From Photobacterium lutimaris (GTDB lineage: Bacteria; Pseudomonadota; Gammaproteobacteria; Enterobacterales; Vibrionaceae), in contig NZ_PYMH01000002.1 of the NCBI RefSeq assembly GCF_003025555.1, positions 434,001 through 498,000 on the forward strand: a DNA stretch of 64,000 nt. The letters run 5' to 3'. Below are positions 7,673 through 15,698 of this stretch, piece after piece. The notes beneath the pieces were generated by a model, which did not search any database, was not told the origin of the DNA, and was given only the letters and a program-made list of their open reading frames with translations. Within the stretch, counting starts at the first letter, position 1; every line of letters starts with the position of its first letter. The position numbers and the translations under genes are program-made.

Positions 7673-8162
7673 GAATGACATGGACTCCCCCTCATCAAGC
7701 TCTGCCACACTTGGTAAGTCTGACTACAGTCCTTGGAAGCCACCATGTCACCATCAATTTATGGCATTGATTTAGCCATACATTCGTTCAGTATCCACGG
7801 CGAAGATGAACAAGGCAAGATACTGATCCATAAAACAATAACTCGCTCGAAAGTCCTTGTTATGTTTGCCAACATTCCACCTGCGATTGTCGGGATTAAT
7901 GTTCTTGATGCTCATCTTACAGCGTGAGATGACGTGCGTCGGCTCCACCCGACCGAGATAACCGCAAGGCAGACTGAATAAGGATAATGGCACTCAACAC
8001 CTACGAGGAGAACGCCAACGTAATACCGAACTCAGGCAGTAAGCCACTGAAGTGAATAGCATTGTTATCACTTCTAGGCTGCGCTCGTCTTGAGCAAAGT
8101 CACGGGCGCAACGCCCATCAAACTCCCTCCGAGCAATTTACTTAATAAGGTTATACGGGCTT
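7673..8162 (+). mobile_element. Deleted IS110/IS1111-type element, class A, copy 2
   Basis: A second 490-bp class A element. It has the same left end, the same jump after the codons for PPAIVGINVLD, and the same hairpin-rich 3' segment (GGGCG-CAA-CGCCC near 8105-8117) as 4715-5204. Here the third codon block still reads GIDLA, so it differs from copy 1 by point changes only. It lies between the start of the DUF2845-like cassette (GCATAAC/GAATGAC) and the type A attC that ends the HExxH cassette. Confidence 0.74.
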
Positions 8163-8222
8163 GTCCAACAACCGGATAGAAGTGTCGACTGCGCGACACG
8201 TATTCTTATTTGTTATGTGTCT
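8163..8222 (-). other. attC site, short type A, copy 2
   Basis: Minus strand: inner core ACATAAC two bases after the stop of the HExxH gene, a stem (AATACGTGTCG pairing with CGACACTTCTAT around GCGCAGT), and the outer core GTTGGAC, which fits GTTRRRY. Apart from three or four substitutions it equals the attC at 5205-5262. The inner flank GACACATAAC exactly complements the cassette start GTTATGTGTC near 9080-9089. Confidence 0.82.
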
Positions 8223-9062
8223 TTATAGGTAACCCCTTCTAAAAACGAAGAAATTTCTGGTCTTAGTTTCTAATAGTCCCAAATCAAGCCCATACAGTAA
8301 CCATCTAAATTTGGGTTTCTTAGGCATTTGTGTACTGCAACCTGCAAACATTTCTTCTGCAAAATCTCGGCTATCTACCTTGTGATCAATTTGACTAATT
8401 ACATGCCAGTATTCATGAGTCATGGAATTGATATGGAGTGGGTGCCCTGACGTAGTTATAGGGTATGACATGTAAACTGAATTCGGTGGAAGCTCTCTAG
8501 CTGCTATATGGTCAGATATAGCCCACATTCGCCGCCTTTCTTCGGACATTTCATGTCTGTCATAATCAAAAACAGAGTGGTCAAACAAAGCTACCGCCGT
8601 AAGTTTATCTCTGCTAACTTGCGCGAACAGTACAATACTCCCCTTTTTCGACTTTCCAGCATGTAAATGTAGATGATGAAAACCTTTAGTGTTTAACAAC
8701 TGATCTTTATCTGTCCATGCGTCACCCTTAGCAATGATGTAGTCCTTAGGAGTGTAGCCTTTCGTGAGCACCTTATTGGAGAGATGTTCAGTTAAGTCTT
8801 CTCCTAACTCGACTTTTCTAAGTAATTCCCGTACATCGTTTTCGTATTCACTCCAGCGAGAGTCCTGTAACAAATAAGGCTCTATACTTACCACCCTTGG
8901 TCTAACGGGAATAAGCCTAGACGCCCAATGCAGGTAATGGAACATAACCGAGCTTAAATGCTGTTCTAGTAACTCTGTCTGAACTTCCTTTGTGTTTGGA
9001 AAGTAAGGCATTATTTTTATAAGCTCACTTTTGAAGGCTCTAATTGTTTTTGATTCTTCCAT
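8223..9062 (-). CDS. Cassette protein with HExxH metalloprotease-like motif
   Basis: A 279-residue protein with an HEYWH motif (HExxH zinc signature) about 50 residues from the C-terminus. A downstream acidic helix (RDFAEEMFAGC) could supply the third ligand, as in gluzincins. The long N-terminal part has no recognised domain, and no signal peptide is seen, so it is probably cytoplasmic. The longer frame reads through the preceding attC. The cassette starts at GTTATGTGTC near 9080-9089, so MEESKTIRAF at 9062 is the likely start. The metallopeptidase assignment rests on the motif alone. Confidence 0.68.
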   Translation of the reverse strand: MEESKTIRAFKSELIKIMPYFPNTKEVQTELLEQHLSSVMFHYLHWASRLIPVRPRVVSIEPYLLQDSRWSEYENDVRELLRKVELGEDLTEHLSNKVLTKGYTPKDYIIAKGDAWTDKDQLLNTKGFHHLHLHAGKSKKGSIVLFAQVSRDKLTAVALFDHSVFDYDRHEMSEERRRMWAISDHIAARELPPNSVYMSYPITTSGHPLHINSMTHEYWHVISQIDHKVDSRDFAEEMFAGCSTQMPKKPKFRWLLYGLDLGLLETKTRNFFVFRRGYL

Positions 9063-9082
9063 TTCTGCTATCTCTGACAGAC

Positions 9083-9206
9083 ACATAACGCTTGCCATAA
9101 TACGCCAGTAACGCATTACGATAATGTTGATAGACCACCGAAAACACCACAGCCAATTCAGACCCAGAATGCCGAGCGTTGGTCGTATTGATGGCCTTGT
9201 TATAAA
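9083..9206 (-). other. attC site, long VCR-like
   Basis: About 124 bp on the minus strand, from inner core TTATAACAAGGCC, through GCTCGGCATTCTGGG and GGTGTTTTCGGTGG, to the outer core GCGTTATGTGTC. Length and internal motifs match VCR-class attC sites. The 5' bases GAGTTTATAAC approximately complement this cassette's start, GTTATAAGCTC near 9976-9986. It belongs to the 251-residue hypothetical gene. Confidence 0.82.
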
Positions 9207-9207
9207 C

Positions 9208-9963
9208 TCATTGTAGTAAGCCTGCTATGCCATCTTTTAATTTGTCGCCATTTTCAACTAATTTGACAACTGCACTCACAATTTTGTCAGCCTCAACAGC
9301 AGCACCGCCTACCTTGCGAAGTTTGACCCAAAATTCACCCACTTTACTTCTAATATCTGCATCTTCTTCTCGGATGTTATCTGCACGACTACAGATATCA
9401 GAAAATCCCTCAGAAAATGCTCTTTTTATAGAGTCGACACCCGTAATAGGATAATTTTGTATCGCTTTTTCAATTATTGAAATTTGCGACAATACAAAGC
9501 TTTTAGTTACTTCATGTAAATCGGAATTTTCGACTTGCTCTCGAAGCTTAGTTATTGAATCAATAATTTCGGTTAAAGAGTCAAAGTCACACTCTGACTC
9601 ATCAGGAAGGATTTCAGCGCAAAAATTAATTGCCAGTATAGTATCTGCGCCAAGGTTAGATGAATAACTACTCCAAGCTGCTCCTATATTAGTCACTGAA
9701 ACAGTTCTTGAGATATTGTTAATATATGGCTTGTAAAGCTTTTCTGAGAAACCTGTTGTTGCCATCGCCGAAGCGAGTAAATCGAGTTCAGCTCTAAATA
9801 GAGTTAACTTCTGATGCACAAAATGCGGGTCACTTTTAGCTAACTCTGCATCTAAGCCAAAAACGTTAGCCCACACTGTTGTTGTTGGGTTATTGCCACC
9901 AGATGGAGCTGCTATCTGTATTATATTCAATATTCTATGGGCTGAATTACTATATTTTTTCAC
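9208..9963 (-). CDS. Hypothetical cassette protein
   Basis: A 251-residue protein of unrecognised family. The longest frame extends to 10155, but its first ~64 codons read straight through the upstream attC. The true start is taken as GTG 9963, which follows GGAG with good spacing just inside the cassette boundary. The protein is mostly helical in appearance, with charged heptad-like stretches (SLTEIIDSITKLREQVENSD and EADKIVSAVVKLVENGDKL) and no signal peptide or membrane segment. A segment near residue 23 (GGNNPTTTVWANVFGLDAE) looks conserved-domain-like but could not be placed. Confidence 0.72.
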   Translation of the reverse strand: MKKYSNSAHRILNIIQIAAPSGGNNPTTTVWANVFGLDAELAKSDPHFVHQKLTLFRAELDLLASAMATTGFSEKLYKPYINNISRTVSVTNIGAAWSSYSSNLGADTILAINFCAEILPDESECDFDSLTEIIDSITKLREQVENSDLHEVTKSFVLSQISIIEKAIQNYPITGVDSIKRAFSEGFSDICSRADNIREEDADIRSKVGEFWVKLRKVGGAAVEADKIVSAVVKLVENGDKLKDGIAGLLQ

Positions 9964-9979
9964 TAAAACTCCTTTGAGC

Positions 9980-10095
9980 TTATAACGCCTAACATAAGTT
10001 GCGCTACGATGAACTAACCAAGCACACCGAATTTCATACCAAAAATGCCGAGTAAAACGGGTGAAGTCCAGCGTCAACTTGATGTTTTTGTTATA
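9980..10095 (-). other. attC site, long VCR-like
   Basis: About 115 bp on the minus strand: inner core CATATAACAAAAAC, then GACGCTGGACTTC, CTCGGCATTTTTGG and TTCGGTGTGCTTGG, closing with CAACTTATGTTAGGC and the outer core GTTATAA. The arms TTGACGC and GCGCAACTTATG pair around unpaired bases, as in attC. The inner core contains the stop codon of the DUF2971 gene, and GGCATATAAC complements the cassette start GTTATATGCC near 10967-10976. Confidence 0.83.
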
Positions 10096-10957
10096 TGCCG
10101 CTATCAAGAATAACACCAAAGCTTCCTTTCTCTCTTTTTGCTGTTTTAAAAGCAATCGGATATGGATGAAGCTCGAACAATACTTTTAATGCGTCCCTCT
10201 GTTTTTCTGACATTTTCTCTCCAAAAATGACCGATTTTATTGCTTGAGGGGGATATTTAAGAAACTGCCCTGACTTTTTCTCGCAAAAGCTTTGGTAAAT
10301 AATTCTAATCTCTTCTTCATATTTCCAATCTAAGGGCTTTGTTGCTAACATTTTCATATATATTTCATTGCTATTAATTAAAGATTTATCAAGCCCACTC
10401 TCATAACATAATGCCTCATCATCACTACTTACTGACTCTAGAGCACATGTGTTGTAATCAATTTGATCCATTAACACAGCTATAAGAGCAGTATCTATCT
10501 CTGCTGGTTGATCTTCATACTCAACTTCATATATTTTGGCAAAATTTGGATTGTTAACAAGTATCAGATTTGGATCAAACTCTAGACAAAACCCTCTTAA
10601 CCCATCAGCGTAATGTGACCACATTAGTAAATTATCTGGTCTCTTACTAAAACATGTAATTCTTGCATGATCTATAAGTCCTGGAATATCAGGTTCCATA
10701 CTTGATATCGAATCAACATATAAATCATAATTTTCAAAGGCATCAGAATCGCTAATGTCTTCAAATCTCCAAGCATTTAAAATCTTTTTCAACCTTTCTG
10801 ATTTTTCGTCTTTTGACGGAAATCCAGTAACGATATTACACCAACACTCAAAAGGGTCATTAAATGATTCATAGTGATTCATATACAATTCATCATTTAA
10901 GATATTAGTAACTGTATATTCTGAAAACGAACAATATTTGTACATCATTTTTTCCAT
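10091..10957 (-). CDS. DUF2971 family protein (first cassette)
   Basis: A 288-residue protein with the DUF2971 pattern: N-terminal MYKYCSFSEYTVTNIL and YESFNDPFEC; the central block ITCFSKRPDNLLMWSHYAD followed by GFCLEFDP; and near the C-terminus PLDWKYEEEIRIIY. The biochemical role of the family is unknown; members are frequent in mobile DNA. It is the cassette at the high-coordinate end of the array, nearest to where an attI and promoter would be expected. The cassette boundary is GTTATATGCC near 10967-10976. An ATG twelve bases after 10957 (MMYKY) is an alternative start. Its TAA lies in the attC. Confidence 0.83.
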   Translation of the reverse strand: MEKMMYKYCSFSEYTVTNILNDELYMNHYESFNDPFECWCNIVTGFPSKDEKSERLKKILNAWRFEDISDSDAFENYDLYVDSISSMEPDIPGLIDHARITCFSKRPDNLLMWSHYADGLRGFCLEFDPNLILVNNPNFAKIYEVEYEDQPAEIDTALIAVLMDQIDYNTCALESVSSDDEALCYESGLDKSLINSNEIYMKMLATKPLDWKYEEEIRIIYQSFCEKKSGQFLKYPPQAIKSVIFGEKMSEKQRDALKVLFELHPYPIAFKTAKREKGSFGVILDSGI

Positions 10958-10976
10958 TTTTGCTTAGGCATATAAC

Positions 10977-11267
10977 AGCTTTATATAAAGACAATTTCAT
11001 CTTTACAATTCATCATATCAACCAATTTAATCACACATCGCCACAACAATAAACATATAAAACAGATACTTAAAACCAGAAAGAGACATAACCAACAGAT
11101 TAATGACGAATGATTCTACATATGCCATCATCATTTATACACGATGAAGTTAGGTGCTGGCCCTACTACATGAATACCACTTATTATGCCGCACCAAAAT
11201 AATCACCAAGTAGCACACAACGCCGACATTATAACTACTCTAGTTTCTGTGCTTGTTGAGGGATCTA
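10977..11267. other. Intergenic stretch between cassette array and chemoreceptor remnant
   Basis: About 290 bp, AT-rich, with no supported gene. On the minus strand it leads into the first cassette core (AGCTGTTATATGCC). An attI site and array promoter would be expected here, but neither a canonical attI nor any piece of an integrase gene was recognised. Confidence 0.5.
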
Positions 11268-12373
11268 ATGAAGTTCAGCCATAAAGTTGTCGCACATCGT
11301 CGGCAATCCTGTTGATGGCACTCGCGCTACTTTCTGCCAACCAATATTCCAATACTAAAAAACAAATCCAGCCTTTGGTTATGCAAAGCATGAAGGAAAT
11401 CATTTCCGGCATGAGCAATACGGTTAATGCCGAATTATCCAGTAAAAAGTCGTTGACCGCTTATACCGCCAGTCTGGTGACCAGCGATATATCGCTGGAA
11501 AACATCCATACCGTCATTGAGCACCCCACTCTCAAACACGCTTTCTTGCTCACTTGGCTGGGATTTGAAAAAGACGCTAGCTTTACCAACAATGCTCCTA
11601 ACTGGAACCCTGGGGAATCTTAGGAGCCACGTACTCGTCATTGGTATATCGACGCAAGCAAAGCCGCGATATCGTTATCACGGCGCCTTACGCATATTCG
11701 GTCACCAATGAAATATTGGTTTTCATCGCTAGCCCTTTAATTTTGAATGGACAGTGCCAAGGTGCGATCTTTTTCGATATGAGTTTGTCGAGATTAGCCG
11801 AACTGGTTAACCAGGTGTCTTTGTTTAATGCTGGTTACCTCTTCATCGTAGACGGAGATGGGACCACCATTGCCCATCCCGACGCGAAATATAACGGTAA
11901 GCCAATGGCCGATTTTCTTGGCAACCACCCCATTTCAACAGATGCCGTGCACGCTGAGCTAGACGGTGAAAGCGTGGCATGATCATTTACTCAAATCACT
12001 GGCCAAGAATGGTATATCGGGGCAGTACTGGATGAGAGTGTCGCCTTTGCGGCCGTCAATCAATTACAAACAGATGCGATTAAATACGAATACCGATCAG
12101 AAGTTTGCCGTGCTGGCAACAAGTTTCAACGCCTTCACCAAGCAATTGCAAAACCTGATCTTGCAGTCGAAATCACTCGTCAGGATCAGTGAAGCGATTC
12201 AGCAGATCAACGATATGTATTTACAAATTGCGTCTGCCGCAGAAGAGCAAAGCCTTGTTGCTGAAGAAATTAATACCAATACGTTAAACATCAAGGAGCT
12301 TAGTGTTCAGGTTGCCGATGCCGCTGTAAAAGCCGATCAGGCGTTGGAAAGGAATGACCATTCAAAAATATAA
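11268..12373 (+). pseudogene. Methyl-accepting chemotaxis protein with Cache domain, degraded
   Basis: Pieces of one chemoreceptor in successive frames. The N-terminus begins at ATG 11268 (MKFSHKVVA) and shifts frame before LALLSANQYSNTKKQ, then runs to NPGES and a stop at 11623. Frame changes then lead to ITAPYAYSVTNEILVF and AELVNQVSLFNAGYLFIVDG (dCache sensor, to about 11980). The end is a C-terminal piece with ASAAEEQSLVAEEINTN from the signalling domain. The highly conserved hairpin tip and most of the cytoplasmic coiled coil are deleted. At least three frameshifts plus a deletion make this clearly non-functional. Confidence 0.85.
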
Positions 12374-12592
12374 CTGTACAAAAAACGTACAGGTGTTAAT
12401 ATCTCTCTCGCTCTATTGTTTAGATAGTTATTAAATGCAACATCAAGTACAAGTTAAGCCTTTAGCTACACTTACGTTATCGTTTGTACCTCAATGCTTC
12501 CCTTATATTTATCGTAACATTAAATAATTCAACCATTTAGCACATCGCATTCTGGCGGTTTATTTACTAATTAATTTTATAAGGGGCATGAT

Positions 12593-12805
12593 ATGTCTAA
12601 TTCAAATACTGGTATCGTAAAGTGGTTCAACGAAGAGAAAGGTTTTGGTTTTATTACTCAAGATAACGGCGGTGCTGACGTATTCGTTCATTTCCGTGCT
12701 ATCGCTTCAGAGGGTTTTAAAACGCTTGCTGAAGGCCAAAAAGTTTCCTTTGAAACTGAACAAGGTCAAAAAGGACTCCAAGCAGCGAATGTAGTTGCTT
12801 TGTAA
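12593..12805 (+). CDS. Cold shock protein (CspA family)
   Basis: A 70-residue single cold-shock domain that binds single-stranded RNA and DNA and acts as an RNA chaperone. Both RNA-binding motifs are present: KGFGFITQD (RNP1) and DVFVHFRAI (RNP2), after the usual [13 protein letters not shown] opening. AAGGGG precedes the ATG. About 220 bp without a gene lie upstream; this may be a long 5' leader of the kind that controls cspA mRNA, but no cold box could be assigned. A strong terminator follows directly. Confidence 0.95.
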   Translation: MSNSNTGIVKWFNEEKGFGFITQDNGGADVFVHFRAIASEGFKTLAEGQKVSFETEQGQKGLQAANVVAL

Positions 12806-12824
12806 GTCAAAGACTCTGATTCAT

Positions 12825-12854
12825 AAAATGCCGGCTATCAGCCGGCATTTTTTA
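12825..12854. terminator. Bidirectional terminator
   Basis: A perfect stem, AATGCCGGCT / AGCCGGCATT around a short loop, followed by a T-run on the plus strand and A-rich DNA on the other side. It ends the cold shock gene and can also serve the converging gene at 12857. Confidence 0.9.
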
Positions 12855-12856
12855 TG

Positions 12857-13324
12857 TCAGAGTTTTCTGCCGAGGCGTTTTTCAATCTGACGCTTTTCCC
12901 ACTCTGCGCCAAAAAAGTTGAACACTTCAAAAGCACTCAAACCGTGTGACACAATCCCAATCCCCCAGCCCATTGCAGGCCACCATGCCCAGATATAGCT
13001 CGGGTCGGTCATGAAATTAATCACAAACAGCATGGCAATAACCAATACGTAGGTGACCAAGTGTGAGTAGAAGCCCTTAATCTCTCTCACCTGCTCAATC
13101 ACTTTTCTTTCCTCTGAGGTAATTTGCGTTTTCTCGTTCATTTCTGGTTCTCCCTGAAGATCGGTAACTGGAATTTCAAACACAGCAGCCAATGATTTTA
13201 AGGATTCCAATCCGGCCTTCTGGCCTCGCTCGATACGTTGGATAGTCCGGACACTCAAACCAGACAAGGCTGAGAGGTGCTCCTGAGACCAGCCACGCTG
13301 TAACCTTAATTTTCTAACAATCAT
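12857..13324 (-). CDS. HTH (XRE) regulator fused to a 2TM domain
   Basis: A 155-residue protein. Residues 1-55 form a Cro/CI-type HTH (LRLQRGWSQEHLSALSGLS, then RTIQRIERGQKAGLESL). After a linker come two hydrophobic segments (YVLVIAMLFVINFM and AWWPAMGWGIGIVSHG) and a C-terminal WEKRQIEKRLG, as in the 2TM domain family. It is probably a membrane-tethered regulator of unknown target. GGAAGGA upstream of ATG 13324 supports this start over the frame start ten codons earlier. It converges on the cold shock gene with only a shared terminator between them. Confidence 0.85.
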   Translation of the reverse strand: MIVRKLRLQRGWSQEHLSALSGLSVRTIQRIERGQKAGLESLKSLAAVFEIPVTDLQGEPEMNEKTQITSEERKVIEQVREIKGFYSHLVTYVLVIAMLFVINFMTDPSYIWAWWPAMGWGIGIVSHGLSAFEVFNFFGAEWEKRQIEKRLGRKL

Positions 13325-13581
13325 CGTAGAATCCTTCCTGCTGTTTGATTCCAATGTACATCTCTACTGGATGATGGTGAACGACATGAGCCTGACAAAC
13401 ACATGACACATATTACTTTTCAATAACTTAATCATCACCCTGTCGGGTAAATGGCATGTACTGCTGGCACGGTAAAGCCAAAACCTGATCATGGCGATAT
13501 TTTGCCATCAACACTAACATTACCGTAAAGCCGCTTCCTATTATCCAGCCCGATTCACAAGTTTCTCATGGCAATAAATAC

Positions 13582-13615
13582 CAAAAGGCCATTGGATACA
13601 ATCCAATGGCCTTTG
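13582..13615 (-). terminator. Terminator after the AGCS symporter gene
   Basis: A perfect inverted repeat AAAGGCCATTGGAT / ATCCAATGGCCTTT with a three-base loop, followed on the minus strand by TTTTGG. It lies just beyond the symporter stop codon. Confidence 0.8.
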
Positions 13616-13636
13616 CATTATTTAAATGTTAATCGA

Positions 13637-15175
13637 CTAGATAGTTGTCTTAACGGGCTCTGCGCCTTCAACCTCTTCCGATGTCACCTTTCCGTGGAGT
13701 TTCTTCTCCCAAAAGTCAGCGTTCTTGATGCCAAGCTTAACAGGGTCAAACGTAAAGTCTGTCACGCCCGCTTTTTGCTGCTCTTCATAATCTTTCAGCG
13801 CTTTTAGAGCGGGTTTCGATAGGAAGAAAATAATCAAGATACCGACGATGTTCAACCAGGCCATCAAACCCACGCCCACATCACCCATTGCCCAAGCAAG
13901 GTTGGCTGTTTTCACCGTGCCGTAGAATACCGCAACAATCAGCACTGCTTTCAGGACAAACATCATGCCAGGCACTTTTACTGAGCGGCGAATGTAAGCG
14001 ATGTTAGTTTCTGCAATGTAGTAGTAAGCAAGAATCGTCGTAAAGGCGAAGAAGAACAGTGCAAAGGCAATGAATGGTTTACCGATGCCTGGCATTGCGC
14101 TCTCAATAGCCATCTGGGTGAATACCGGGCCGTTAGCACCAATGTCCGCCGCCAAGTTCTGGACAAGGAACATGCCCTCTGCACCACCGTGTACGTTGTA
14201 TGCACCCGTAATCAAAATCATGAACGCCGTTGCCGAACACACTAGCAAGGTATCGATGTAGATAGAGAACGACTGTACCAAACCTTGCTGAGCTGGGTGC
14301 TGTACATCTGCTGCCGCTGCTGCATGAGGACCTGTACCCTGACCGGCTTCGTTCGAGTAAACGCCCCGCTTAACACCCCAACCGATTGCGGCACCAACCC
14401 CGGCCATAGGCGTAAAGGCATCACCTAAAATCATCATAAAGATACTTGGTACCATGTTGATGTTCAGTAGGATGATAATAAAGGCAACCACAATGTAGGC
14501 CAGCGCCATGAAAGGTACAACTATCTGAGTGAAGTTAGCAATACGCTTTACACCACCGAAGATAATGAACGCTAGGATAATAGAAACAAACGTACCGGTA
14601 ACAATTTTCGCGAGGCTAATTGTACCGATGGTTGTTTCAATCATTTGACCAGGACCAAAAGCCGCCTCTACCGCATTACCAATACTGTTGGATTGGACAC
14701 CCGGAAGCAGAACACCACAGGCAAAGATTGTCGCGATAGCGAATAACCACGCATACCATTTCTGCCCCATTGCTTTTTCAATGTAGTAGGCAGGTCCACC
14801 ACGGAACTGACCATCTTCATCTTCTTCTTTGTAAATCTGAGCCAACGCAGACTCACTATAAGCGGTTGCAGCACCAAGGAAGGCAACAACCCACATCCAG
14901 AACACTGCACCCGGACCACCAAAACCGATCGCCGCAGCAACGCCAGCAATGTTACCTGTACCTACACGCCCAGAAAGAGAAACGGCTAATGCCTGAAAAG
15001 AGGAGATACCCTGAGCGGAACTTTTACCTGATAACAATAGGCGCCACATCTCTCTGAAGTGACGAAGCTGTACAAAACGTGTGGTAATGGAGTAAAACAG
15101 ACCTGCACCCAGACACAGATAAATAAGCACTGGGCTCCAAATTATTCCATTAAGAAAATCGACTAACGACTGCAT
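13637..15175 (-). CDS. agcS: Sodium:alanine/glycine symporter, AGCS family
   Basis: A 512-residue inner-membrane transporter of the AGCS (AlsT/DagA) family that takes up alanine or glycine with Na+. The family signature GRVGTGNIAGVAAAIGFGG lies near residue 70. Further hallmarks are WGVKRGVYSNEAGQGTGPHA and about eleven hydrophobic helices. The MQSLVDFLNGI start is preferred because AGGGAG sits seven bases upstream; the longer frame begins with a TTG and adds 30 unlikely residues. The C-terminal tail ends in charged residues. The gene is monocistronic, with its own terminator. Confidence 0.92.
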   Translation of the reverse strand: MQSLVDFLNGIIWSPVLIYLCLGAGLFYSITTRFVQLRHFREMWRLLLSGKSSAQGISSFQALAVSLSGRVGTGNIAGVAAAIGFGGPGAVFWMWVVAFLGAATAYSESALAQIYKEEDEDGQFRGGPAYYIEKAMGQKWYAWLFAIATIFACGVLLPGVQSNSIGNAVEAAFGPGQMIETTIGTISLAKIVTGTFVSIILAFIIFGGVKRIANFTQIVVPFMALAYIVVAFIIILLNINMVPSIFMMILGDAFTPMAGVGAAIGWGVKRGVYSNEAGQGTGPHAAAAADVQHPAQQGLVQSFSIYIDTLLVCSATAFMILITGAYNVHGGAEGMFLVQNLAADIGANGPVFTQMAIESAMPGIGKPFIAFALFFFAFTTILAYYYIAETNIAYIRRSVKVPGMMFVLKAVLIVAVFYGTVKTANLAWAMGDVGVGLMAWLNIVGILIIFFLSKPALKALKDYEEQQKAGVTDFTFDPVKLGIKNADFWEKKLHGKVTSEEVEGAEPVKTTI

Positions 15176-15177
15176 TA

Positions 15178-15635
15178 AAAAACTCCCTGTATGATTGGTT
15201 AATGCTTCGTCAGTATAATAATCACATTGTAACCCGATTGTTAAATATTTTATTTCATCATTCAATTTAGCGTGATCTACAGCTCATAAATCGAGTATTA
15301 CAAACAACTAGCAGTTATACCCCCTACCTAGTAGCGTGATCTAGGTCGATTAATCCAAACTTGTTGCTGCAGGAATGTTACTCCACTGTTTAAAAACCAA
15401 GCAAACAAACCTAAAAACCCTCCTCTGCTCACAATTTTTCTCTGTTGAACCGTTAAAAATCATTTATCGATAAGATCAATTAGCAACTCGATCAAAACCA
15501 ACAAAAGCAATCAGTTGCATTTGAAGAGAAAAAGTCAGCGTTTACACTCTGGCTTAGCTTAATCGCGTAATTATCGACTTCACCGAAAAATAATTCCCTT
15601 ACCGTTTTTCGCTGATATCCGGCAACGACTATCCA
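15178..15635. other. Upstream region of the symporter gene
   Basis: About 460 bp without a gene. At 15331-15352 a segment reads GTGATCTAGGTCGAT, close to the CRP core GTGATCTAGATCAC on one side but poor on the other. The motifs of a glycine riboswitch, known upstream of some Vibrio AGCS genes, were looked for and not found. Confidence 0.4.
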
Positions 15636-15665
15636 TAAAAAAGGCGCTGATGATTCAGCGCCTTA
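15636..15665 (-). terminator. Terminator after gnd
   Basis: The stem AAGGCGCTGA / TCAGCGCCTT with a four-base loop, followed by a run of T on the minus strand. It lies 34 bp past the gnd stop codon and ends the zwf-pgl-gnd transcript. Confidence 0.9.
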
Positions 15666-15698
15666 TCGTTATATTAATTGTCTTCGTTTAGCTACGAA

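Noticed and set aside
4700..8220. CRISPR array
   Set aside because: The repeats are hundreds of bases long, encode transposase fragments and attC sites, and have no short regular spacers.
9964..10155. N-terminal extension of the 251-residue cassette protein
   Set aside because: These codons run across the upstream attC; the GTG at 9963 with GGAG upstream is the better start.
10977..11267. attI and integrase remnant
   Set aside because: Expected at this end of the array, but no integrase motif or recognisable attI sequence could be identified.
15178..15560. Glycine riboswitch upstream of the AGCS symporter
   Set aside because: Known for some Vibrio AGCS genes, but the conserved glycine aptamer segments were not found on the minus strand.
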